Shown: positions 19,673 through 27,497 of the stretch, piece by piece
Position numbering within the stretch: position 1 is the stretch's first letter
Layout: each line of letters opens with the position of its first letter
Source: Parcubacteria group bacterium
GTDB taxonomy: Bacteria; Patescibacteriota; Patescibacteriia; Magasanikbacterales; GCA-002688135
Direction of reading: 5' to 3'
Assembly: GCA_002688135.1 (NCBI GenBank)
Contig: NZCD01000069.1
Span: forward strand, 1-45,604
DNA: 45,604 nt
The notes under the pieces: generated by a model
The model's input: only the letters and a program-made list of their open reading frames with translations
Told to the model about the DNA's origin: nothing
The model's database searches: none
Made by a program: the position numbers and the translations under genes

Positions 19673-20812
19673 ATGAGCACGCGAACTATCAACGTAGCGA
19701 TTGTCGGCGTAGGTAACTGCGCTTCTTCATTCGTGCAAGGTCTGGAGTATTACAAATATTGTGCTGATGAGCATATTCCTGGATTGATCAACACAGATTT
19801 GGGTGGGTATCGGATTGGCGATATTCGTGTGGTTGCTGCTTTTGATGTAAATGCAAATAAGGTTGGGCGGGATTTGTCACGAGCGATTTTTTCTGCGCCA
19901 AATAACACAACGAAGTTTGCTGATGTTCCTGAAGTTGGTGTGCGTGTGTGTAATTCGAGGCGCATGGATGGTATTGGTGAATACATTGATGGTGTTTTTC
20001 CGCTTTCTGATGCGGAGATTCCGGATCCGATTCAAGTGCTGCGTGATTCAGGTGCGGATGTGTTGGTGAATTATCTTCCGGTTGGTTCGCAAAGGGCTGT
20101 CGAGTACTGGGCGCAGGTTTGTTTGGATGCTGGTGTTGCGATGGTGAATTGCATGCCGGTGTTTATTGCGAGTGATCGCGCGTGGGAACAGAAGTTTTCT
20201 AAAGCAGGTATTCCGATTGTGGGAGATGATATCAAGTCACAGTTCGGAGCGACGATTTTGCATCGTGCGCTTATCAAGTTGATGGCTGATCGTGGGATGC
20301 CGGTGGACACAACGTATCAATTGAATTTTGGTGGAAATACTGATTTTCAGAATATGTTGGAACGCAAGCGACTTGCCAGCAAAAAGCTTAGTAAGACGCG
20401 CGCCGTTACTTCGCAAGCCGATCGTGATCAGAGCTTGTCGCATGATGATGCGACACATATTGGACCTTCTGACTATGTTCCGCACTTGAAAGATAATAAG
20501 ATTGCCCAGATTCATCTAGAAGGTCGTCATTTCGGTGATGTTCCGATGAACGTGGAAGTTCGATTGTCTGTTGAGGATTCTCCGAATTCCGCTGGTGTTG
20601 TTGTTGATGCGGTTCGTTGTGCGAAGATTGCTTTGGATGCGCGTGTTGGTGGCGCACTTCTTGCACCGAGCGCGTATTACATGAAATCTCCGATTCGTCA
20701 GATGGAGGATTCTGTTGCGAGGGATGGTGTGTTGAGGTTCGTGCACGAATGTCAGGAGATGATTAGTAGTCCGTCGCTGTCGGTGATGCAACCGACCGTG
20801 AGTCGAGCGTAA
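19673..20812 (+). CDS. ino1: Inositol-3-phosphate synthase (myo-inositol-1-phosphate synthase)
   Basis: NVAIVGVGNCASSFVQGLEYYK; VPLxx-like NYLPVGSQRAVEYWAQ; GDDIKSQFGATILHRALIKLMADRG; LNFGGNTDFQNML. SD AAGGAGAG upstream. Confidence 0.9.
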   Translation: MSTRTINVAIVGVGNCASSFVQGLEYYKYCADEHIPGLINTDLGGYRIGDIRVVAAFDVNANKVGRDLSRAIFSAPNNTTKFADVPEVGVRVCNSRRMDGIGEYIDGVFPLSDAEIPDPIQVLRDSGADVLVNYLPVGSQRAVEYWAQVCLDAGVAMVNCMPVFIASDRAWEQKFSKAGIPIVGDDIKSQFGATILHRALIKLMADRGMPVDTTYQLNFGGNTDFQNMLERKRLASKKLSKTRAVTSQADRDQSLSHDDATHIGPSDYVPHLKDNKIAQIHLEGRHFGDVPMNVEVRLSVEDSPNSAGVVVDAVRCAKIALDARVGGALLAPSAYYMKSPIRQMEDSVARDGVLRFVHECQEMISSPSLSVMQPTVSRA

Positions 20813-20813
20813 T

Positions 20814-20849
20814 AAAAAACCTCCGAGATTTCTCGGAGGTCATTTTTTA
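20814..20849. terminator. Bidirectional terminator between convergent genes
   Basis: AAAAAACCTCCGAGATTTCTCGGAGGTCATTTTTT. Confidence 0.85.
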
Positions 20850-23663
20850 TTTACTGACGAAGAGAGGGAGGGTTTGGGAGGTTGTGGTTTGATTTCCGTC
20901 GTAAGAAGCTATAAAAGAAAATTCGTAGAAGCCTCCTTCTTCTGGAATGTTTTCCCAAGTGTGTGTCATGTTTGATGAGAAGTCTCCATCAAAAATTATT
21001 GTTTCTAATAATTCTCCGCCTTTCTTTTTGATGTATAGGGTAACCTTGTTGATGCGCGATGGCATGGTTGGACGGAATTCGAATGTGAATGGGAAATCGT
21101 TTTGTGTGATGGTTACATTGGCTGGTGGGTAGTTCCATAAAACTGTAGGAGTATCAGATTGTCCTGTGAGGTTTATGGTGAAGGATTGTGATTTAACATT
21201 GAAGTCTACATCGTATGCGCGAGCTTCAAATGTATGGAAGCCGCTGACGAATTGTCCGAGGTTGAGTGTTGCGGCGTATTCTTCTCCGGAAAATACTTCA
21301 CCTACTTGAACGCCATCCACGAAATATCTAACCCTTTTTATTCCTTGTGGAGCAGATGCTTGAACGCGAGCAGTCATAATTCTGTTCACTGTTTGTTTTT
21401 TTGTTGGTTCAAGAATAGAAATTGATGGCGTGAATTCTGGTTTATGAATATCGTCGTATTCGGTTGGTGGTTCTGAAATTTCGATTGGTTCTTTTTCTAA
21501 TTCTTCATCGGTTTTTTTCGCCCATTCTTGAATTCCTTTTTCCCATGATGCAAATTGTGCATCACTCTCTGGATTTTTTGGTGGTTTTCCTTGTGGGTCA
21601 TTTTTATCGATGTGATACAAAATTGAATGTCCTGCAAAGAACTTTTTCTTTTCTTTTGTTTCTTCAGGAGTAAATTCTGTGGCGAGTTTTCCTGAAACTG
21701 TATCAATTTCAACTTCTTGTAATCCAGGGTCTTGTCCAGTTAACACGGGCTTATTTGTTTTTGGTTCTTCTGGTGGTTCGAATTGTTCGATTTCAGTTCC
21801 TTCTAGTGCGCGTAACATAAATGCTTGCCAGATTGGTCCAGCTGCAGTTGATCCACCAGAGCCTTGTCGCATTGGCGTGTTGTTGTTATTTCCAGCCCAT
21901 ACTCCTGCCGCAAATGATGGTGTGTATCCCATGAGCCATCCGTCACGATAATCATTTGTTGTTCCTGTTTTTGCGGCGACTGGTCTTTCTCCTAATTGTG
22001 CGACAGAGTTTAATCCAAATGCGTATGCGCGTGCGTTGTTATCCGAGAGGATATTTGAAAGTTGTCGAACTGCGTTTTTATCAATTGCTTTTTTGCCTCG
22101 TTTTTTTTCATGTTCGAAAAGCACTGTTCCATCATCATCCTCTACTTTCAAAATAGAAACTGGCGCGATGTATGCACCTTCGCGGGCAAATGTTGCGTAT
22201 GCGGTTGTGTGTTCAAGTAATGTTACTTCTCCGCCACCCAACACGAGTGATAATCCGAAACGAGATCTGTCTGAAAGTGTTGTATAGCCGATTTTTTCTG
22301 CAACATCTAATACATGACTAATTCCTGCTAAATAAATCATTTTTACAGCCGGAATATTTAGTGATCCTTGAATAGCTTTTCTGATCGTAACGGGTCCGCG
22401 TTCTTTGAAGTCGTAGTTATTTGGTTCATATGGTTTTCCGATTGCATTTGAGAAAGCAGTTTTTGCATCGTAGAGAATAGTTTTGGGGGTGTAGCCTTTT
22501 TCAAATCCTGCGACGTATACAAGTGGTTTGAAGGATGATCCTGGTTGGCGCGGTGCGAGCGCGACATTAAATTGACCATCGTATTCTTTGTCGAAGAAAT
22601 CTCGAGACCCTACCATTGCTCGGATTTCTGCGGTTTTAACATCGATCGCAACGAGTGCTGCATTTTCTGCTTTATTGTGTTCTCGATTGTGTTCTACTCC
22701 TTTTTTTATTTCTTCCTCTGCGATTTCTTGTAGATCATAATCGAGTGATGTGGTGATTTTGAGTCCACCTGTTTCAACCAATTTTTCTCCGAGTGTTTGC
22801 GAGAGTTGTTCTTTTATCATCATCACAAAGTGAGGTGCGCGAATGGAGTTGTCGACATTTTGTTTAAGTTCGACATCTACATTTTTTGCGGTTTTCGATT
22901 CTTGCTCTGTGATAAATTGTTGTTCTACCATCAAATCTAAAATGAAATCTCGTCGATCTTGTAATCGTGTGAGATTATTGAGATAGCGTGTTGGCGCTTG
23001 TGGGAGTGCGGCGAGTGTTGCTGCTTCGGCTATTGAAATATCTTCAACTTTTTTCGCGAAGTAGCTTTGTGAAGCTGCTTCGATTCCGTAGTTTGTTGAT
23101 CCGTATGGAATTTCATTGAAGTAGAGTTGGAGGATTTCTTTTTTGGTGTATTTTTTTTCAAGTTGTGTTGCGAGGATTGCTTCTTTGATTTTTCGAATAT
23201 ATGAATGGTCGTCTCCAACGATTGCATTTTTGATGAGTTGTTGTGTGAGGGTGGAGGCACCACCTTGCCCAGATTTTTTTCCGAGTAAATTTGAAATTGC
23301 GGCGCGTGCAATACTTTTGTATGCAACACCTTTGTGATTGTAGAAATTTTTATCTTCAACGGCGAGTGTTGCGTTTACTGCGTATTCAGGAATATCTTCG
23401 AGTGCTACAAGTGTTCGTTTTTTTTCATTGAAGATTTCAAATAATAAAGTTTCTCCGGTTCGGTCATAAATTTTTGTAGTTTGTCCGAGTGATCGTTCTG
23501 AAAGTTTTTCTGGATCTGGTAAATCTTTTGCGATTGATGCAATCCATATCGTCAACAAAATGAACATCAATAATCCTAGGCCCAATCCCCATTTAACAAG
23601 TTTCCAAAAGAAGCGCTTTTTGGCGCGACGTTTTTTATATGGTTTGTGGTAACGTTTGTCCAT
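20847..23663 (-). CDS. PBP1A-family bifunctional penicillin-binding protein
   Basis: Transglycosylase AVEDKNFYNHKGV, GGASTLTQQLIKN; transpeptidase APRQPGSSFKPLVY, AAKTGTTNDYRDGW; C-terminal Ig-like domains. Confidence 0.95.
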   Translation of the reverse strand: MDKRYHKPYKKRRAKKRFFWKLVKWGLGLGLLMFILLTIWIASIAKDLPDPEKLSERSLGQTTKIYDRTGETLLFEIFNEKKRTLVALEDIPEYAVNATLAVEDKNFYNHKGVAYKSIARAAISNLLGKKSGQGGASTLTQQLIKNAIVGDDHSYIRKIKEAILATQLEKKYTKKEILQLYFNEIPYGSTNYGIEAASQSYFAKKVEDISIAEAATLAALPQAPTRYLNNLTRLQDRRDFILDLMVEQQFITEQESKTAKNVDVELKQNVDNSIRAPHFVMMIKEQLSQTLGEKLVETGGLKITTSLDYDLQEIAEEEIKKGVEHNREHNKAENAALVAIDVKTAEIRAMVGSRDFFDKEYDGQFNVALAPRQPGSSFKPLVYVAGFEKGYTPKTILYDAKTAFSNAIGKPYEPNNYDFKERGPVTIRKAIQGSLNIPAVKMIYLAGISHVLDVAEKIGYTTLSDRSRFGLSLVLGGGEVTLLEHTTAYATFAREGAYIAPVSILKVEDDDGTVLFEHEKKRGKKAIDKNAVRQLSNILSDNNARAYAFGLNSVAQLGERPVAAKTGTTNDYRDGWLMGYTPSFAAGVWAGNNNNTPMRQGSGGSTAAGPIWQAFMLRALEGTEIEQFEPPEEPKTNKPVLTGQDPGLQEVEIDTVSGKLATEFTPEETKEKKKFFAGHSILYHIDKNDPQGKPPKNPESDAQFASWEKGIQEWAKKTDEELEKEPIEISEPPTEYDDIHKPEFTPSISILEPTKKQTVNRIMTARVQASAPQGIKRVRYFVDGVQVGEVFSGEEYAATLNLGQFVSGFHTFEARAYDVDFNVKSQSFTINLTGQSDTPTVLWNYPPANVTITQNDFPFTFEFRPTMPSRINKVTLYIKKKGGELLETIIFDGDFSSNMTHTWENIPEEGGFYEFSFIASYDGNQTTTSQTLPLFVSK

Positions 23664-23805
23664 GACAAAAGATTAAAGCGAAAAATTTAAAGCCACAATT
23701 CAAAATTCAAAAGTGACGACCGTAGTGAGTCATTCTGGAGCTTGCGATAGAATCCAGAAATTCAACGCGAAAGTGTTGGATTCTATCTCTTTGTTCCAGA
23801 ATGAC
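23664..23805. repeat. Composite repeat, copy 4 (divergent hairpin)
   Basis: AGATTAAAGCGAAAAATTTAAAGCCACAATTCAAAATTCAAAAG + GTCATTCTGGAGCTTGCGATAGAATCCAG...TGGATTCTATC...TTCCAGAATGAC. Confidence 0.75.
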
Positions 23806-24033
23806 GCGATGCGTCAGTTTGTTGAACTATTTATACCGTTTTTGGTAGTTTAGAGCAATGTTTTTTTGTTGTAAATATGTTGCATCATAAGAAAATTAAT
23901 CCACATCAGAGTATTGACTTTTAGGGTAATTCGTGCTATACTATTGGCGTCTTTGAAGAGTCTTTCAAAGGCTTTTTTATTCGATATATATAGAGGAAAT
24001 AGAGGATTCTGATGGATTCCCGCTTTCGCGGGA

Positions 24034-24534
24034 ATGACAATTTATACTATGATTACTGACTTTATTATTCAGGCAACAGCTAAGGCATTAATGATTACTA
24101 CTGCCGCTTCAACGCTTCCTGTTGCTATTAATTCTACCCCTTCTGCGGTACAAGATGTGTCGCGTAGTTTTGGTATTGGGCAGCGCGTGCCCGATCCACT
24201 TCCGATTTCGGAAGAACGTGGCTATACCACATGGGTTGGTACGACTGCGTATTCATCTTCACCAGATCAAACTGACGATTCCCCATTTATTACAGCGAAT
24301 CAAACCGTTGTGCGTGATGGGATTGTTGCGGCAAATTTTTTACCATTTGGAACTCGTGTGAAAGTTCCAGAGTTGTATGGTGACAAAGAATTTGTTGTGG
24401 CGGATCGAATGAATGCGCGTTATTACAAAAAAATGGATTTTTGGATGCCTACTCGTGAGGCTGCGATGGCGCATGGGTATAAGTACGTCGAAATCGAAGT
24501 ACTTCCTCCGGCGCATAATATTGCGCGACAGTAG
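24034..24534 (+). CDS. 3D-domain (double-psi beta-barrel) secreted protein
   Basis: AYSSSPDQTDDSPFITANQTVVRDGIVAANFLPFGTRVKVPELYGDKEFVVADRMNARYYKKMDFWMP; alternative start at 24049. Confidence 0.8.
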   Translation: MTIYTMITDFIIQATAKALMITTAASTLPVAINSTPSAVQDVSRSFGIGQRVPDPLPISEERGYTTWVGTTAYSSSPDQTDDSPFITANQTVVRDGIVAANFLPFGTRVKVPELYGDKEFVVADRMNARYYKKMDFWMPTREAAMAHGYKYVEIEVLPPAHNIARQ

Positions 24535-24551
24535 CCTTATAATTTATTTAG

Positions 24552-24575
24552 AAAAACGGCTAACGCCGTTTTTTG
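24552..24575 (+). terminator. Rho-independent terminator
   Basis: AAAAACGGCTAACGCCGTTTTTT. Confidence 0.8.
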
Positions 24576-25142
24576 GTTTATTTTTATTTCATTATTTTTT
24601 ATTATTATTGTACTCTATGAAAGCTTTATTTTGTCACAGTAAATTTCTTGCATTGCTTTTTCAAAAAAGCAACAAAAACCTCGCGCCACGTTCTGTTTTG
24701 GGCTCACCTTGTTTTTTCAGACTAATTTTCAAACTCACTCTCGGGCCTAACACACACAAAACTTTGACCAATCCCCGCCTACGCGGGGATGACAATCTAT
24801 AATTGAGGCTCGTCTTTATGGATCCCGGCCTACGCCGGGATGACAATTTTTAGTAGCTCTCGCTAAAGTTTCAAAACTTATTTGAAGAATTGATCACTCA
24901 ATCTGAAAATTTGTGATCAAAAGTCTTGTGCGCGCTAGACCCTGCGTTCAAACAGTGAAAATTAGTATCTGAAAAAACTGCGTTTCGCTGATCCAAAACG
25001 CCACTATGCGCGGCGGCTATCGCCGACTTATATGCTGCTATCGCAGATTTTTATTGTTTTTATATGGTTTGGTTGACAAAGGGAGGTTTTGTGCTTACAG
25101 TTAATAGTGCTCGTTGATAATTGATTTTTTTAGGAGGGTAGC

Positions 25143-25502
25143 ATGGGCCAATCGGGTCCGTGGAAGAGGCGTCATACTGGTTTGAATGAGCTGAATCAGC
25201 GATCGGATGAATTTCGTCATCGTTCTGATTCTGCTTTAATTTCATTACATCAAAGATGTGATACTCGTTTGGGACGCATGAAAACGCGTTTGAAATTGGT
25301 ATTGATTATTTTGCTGTTAGGTGTGATTGGTTCTGTTTCCTTATTTCGTGTTGTGACATGGCTGGCATATATTTTTGTTGGCGTGTCTGTTATTGCGGGG
25401 TTTGTGGGTTTGCATGCAATTCACATTAAGGAAAAATGCTTCACAATGTTGGCCGTGATTTCTGTTGAATTGAAGGCGAGAGGCGTGAATCATCGGTTGT
25501 AG
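25143..25502 (+). CDS. Small two-TM protein of unknown function (1 of 3)
   Basis: SD AGGAGGG; TM segments LKLVLIILLLGVIGSV and VVTWLAYIFVGVSVIAGFVGL. Confidence 0.7.
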   Translation: MGQSGPWKRRHTGLNELNQRSDEFRHRSDSALISLHQRCDTRLGRMKTRLKLVLIILLLGVIGSVSLFRVVTWLAYIFVGVSVIAGFVGLHAIHIKEKCFTMLAVISVELKARGVNHRL

Positions 25503-25556
25503 TTGACTTTTCACGAGTGCTTCAGTACATTGTGCCCAGGTCTTTACAGGAGGGCA

Positions 25557-25942
25557 TGATGAAGAGGTCTGACTTTGAATCTGAACATGCATTTATGCAT
25601 GCTCGGTCGTTGCGCATTCATGATATGGCTCGGAAGTGCATTTCTGCGGTTAGTGAAAGAGAGCAGCTTGAATATAATCGCTTGAATTTGTCGCGATATA
25701 TGTGGGCTGTGTGGTCGCTTGCTAGTTGGATTTTATTGGGTTTGTTTGCGAGACGTGCGTATATGTCTGATTTGGCGTATCATTCTTCGCTGGTCAGCGT
25801 GCTTAGTGGGTGTTTGCTTGTCGTGCTAATTCTTTTTGTGAAATCACGTCTTTATGCGAATCGAGTTTTTGAACTTAATGATATAATTCGGCCTCTTGCG
25901 GATTCTGCTGATGCTATATCGAAGACCTTCGAAGTGAAATAG
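25557..25942 (+). CDS. Small two-TM protein of unknown function (2 of 3)
   Basis: SD AGGAGGG before ATGATG at 25557; TM MWAVWSLASWILLGLFA and LVSVLSGCLLVVLILFV. Confidence 0.7.
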
Positions 25943-25945
25943 TGC

Positions 25946-26191
25946 ATGATGCAGCTTGTGTTTGGCGCGGGGATGGTGAGTGCATTGATTGGGCTATGTG
26001 GAATCGTTGGTGTGTTGTTTTTTGTGGCTCGCGTACGGTATCTGCAGTCGCATCAATCTCAGGATGATGCTAAGATTGCACAATGGGACATGTATGCATT
26101 GCAAGGAATTCTTTCTGAGTTTGCTGCAAGTTTGTTTGCTCTTCTGTTGGGTGTAGTCTTGATTGTTGTTTCGCATTTGTTTGGCGGGTAA
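25946..26191 (+). CDS. Small two-TM protein of unknown function (3 of 3)
   Basis: Starts 4 bp after the previous stop; TM MVSALIGLCGIVGVLFFVA and FAASLFALLLGVVLIVV. Confidence 0.65.
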   Translation: MMQLVFGAGMVSALIGLCGIVGVLFFVARVRYLQSHQSQDDAKIAQWDMYALQGILSEFAASLFALLLGVVLIVVSHLFGG

Positions 26192-26250
26192 GTCCCGTCT
26201 TTTTTATACTTGATTTTTGTGAGTGATTTCTATATGATACATCTCGCTGT

Positions 26251-26421
26251 GGCCAGGTAGCCAAGTGGTAATGAAGGGGCCTTCAACCCTCTTAGTTGCT
26301 CAACTTACAATACTGGCAAGCTGCACCTGTTTTCACTCGTCGTTTGATCGACGTACTACAACGTACGCCTCACTGCACGACTCGTTCCAAACAGGCACAT
26401 CTTATCCAGTCTTGAAAGTTG
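26251..26421 (+). ncRNA. tRNA-Cys 5'-half-like segment fused to a 121-nt structured RNA, unit 1
   Basis: GGCCAGGTAGCCAAGTGGTAA (identical to tRNA-Cys 5' end) then hairpin 26301..26421. Strand inferred from tRNA orientation. Confidence 0.65.
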
Positions 26422-26446
26422 CTCGCGTCCGTGGAAATTAAAATGT

Positions 26447-26624
26447 GGCCAGGTAGCCAAGTGGTAAGGCAGGGGCCCACTTCACCCTCTATTCTCTATT
26501 GCTCAACATCCGATACTGGCAAGCTGCACCTATCTTCACTCGTCACTTATTCGACGTACGGAAATGTACGTCTCATTGCGTGACTCCCTCCAGATAGGCA
26601 CATCTTATCCAGTCTCGAATGTCG
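26447..26624 (+). ncRNA. tRNA-Cys 5'-half-like segment fused to a 121-nt structured RNA, unit 2
   Basis: GGCCAGGTAGCCAAGTGGTAAGGCAGGGGCC then hairpin 26504..26624, aligned without gaps to unit 1 with compensatory changes. Confidence 0.65.
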
Positions 26625-26658
26625 CCGATGTTCGTGGTCTATTGGAAATAAACACTTG

Positions 26659-26730
26659 GGCCAGGTAGCCAAGTGGTAAGGCAGGGGCCTGCAAAGCCTC
26701 TATTCGTGGGTTCGATCCCCGCTCTGGCCT
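26659..26730 (+). tRNA. tRNA-Cys (anticodon GCA)
   Basis: GGCCAGG/TCTGGCC acceptor, loop CTGCAAA, T arm GTGGGTTCGATCCCCGC, discriminator U; no encoded CCA. Confidence 0.95.
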
Positions 26731-26733
26731 TAT

Positions 26734-26763
26734 AAAATCCATCACGTATGTGGTGGTTTTTAT
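26734..26763 (+). terminator. Terminator after tRNA-Cys
   Basis: AAAATCCATCACGTATGTGGTGGTTTTT. Confidence 0.7.
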
Positions 26764-26822
26764 GTTGACAATTTTTTTAGTGAATGCTATGGTTTTGCTG
26801 TTCTTTAATAAGGGGGTTAGTT

Positions 26823-27221
26823 ATGAGTGAAGTTGCAAAAGATTGTGCTCCGGTTGTGATTGTTGATCAGCATGGGAAATACATGTTGCAGTTTCGGGAT
26901 GATACTCCGGGAATCAACCATCCTTTGATGTGGGGATTTTTTGGAGGTCAATGTGAAGATGGTGAGACTCCGGGGCAATGCGCGTCTCGTGAGTTGCATG
27001 AGGAGTTGGTAGTTGAATTTATGGCGTTTGATTTTGAGGAGTTAGCATCTCTTCCAAAGGATAATGGTAGTATGCGGCATGTTGTTCGTTTGTGTTTTCC
27101 GATTGTGTGGGGAGAGTTTGCGTTATGTGAGGGGGCTGGTGTTGGATATTTCACTAAGGATGAGGCTTTGAAGTTGAATCTTGTTCCGGGTGCTCGTGTG
27201 ATTTTTGAGGAGGTTCTGTGA
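26823..27221 (+). CDS. NUDIX hydrolase
   Basis: Nudix box GQCEDGETPGQCASRELHEEL; SD AGGGGG before ATG 26823. Confidence 0.9.
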   Translation: MSEVAKDCAPVVIVDQHGKYMLQFRDDTPGINHPLMWGFFGGQCEDGETPGQCASRELHEELVVEFMAFDFEELASLPKDNGSMRHVVRLCFPIVWGEFALCEGAGVGYFTKDEALKLNLVPGARVIFEEVL

Positions 27222-27340
27222 GTGACACGAAGAATTATGCTGGGTTTTTTATTCGAAATGCGGCTGGTTTGTATCTTTTGTAGTTTCGTATGACGTGTCC
27301 TGTTTGCAACCGATTTACTATGGTGCTCGCGAGATGTTTC
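27218..27340 (+). pseudogene. Remnant of a second NUDIX-like gene
   Basis: GTG start overlapping the upstream stop; VSDTKNYAGFFIRNAAGLYLL*FR parallels ...GKYMLQFR with TAG in place of the Gln codon. Confidence 0.5.
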
Positions 27341-27362
27341 GTAGATTTGCAGAATAGTTTAT

Positions 27363-27389
27363 AAGGGCTGATGAGCCCTTTTTTTATTT
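27363..27389 (+). terminator. Rho-independent terminator
   Basis: AAGGGCTGATGAGCCCTTTTTTT. Confidence 0.75.
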
Positions 27390-27497
27390 TGTTTGAGGTG
27401 GTAATATCAGTGAGTAGTTTATAGTGAGTAGTGAGTAGAATTTTAATAATGTGGATCCTGGATCATGTCCGGGATGACAGTTTCTATCGGCTCCGAT

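Noticed and set aside
20071-20791. Minus-strand ORFs within ino1
   Set aside because: Antisense to a confidently identified enzyme.
26251-26624. Integron attC-like hairpins (GCTCAAC resembles R'' RYYYAAC; ~121-nt palindromes in tandem)
   Set aside because: The partner lacks GTTRRRY (it reads GTTGCTC), no integrase or cassette ORFs are present, and tRNA-Cys 5' halves explain the repeats better.
26251-26624. Group I intron or ordinary tRNA intron
   Set aside because: No 3' exon follows either inserted segment (no T arm or acceptor 3' strand), and no group I core was recognised.
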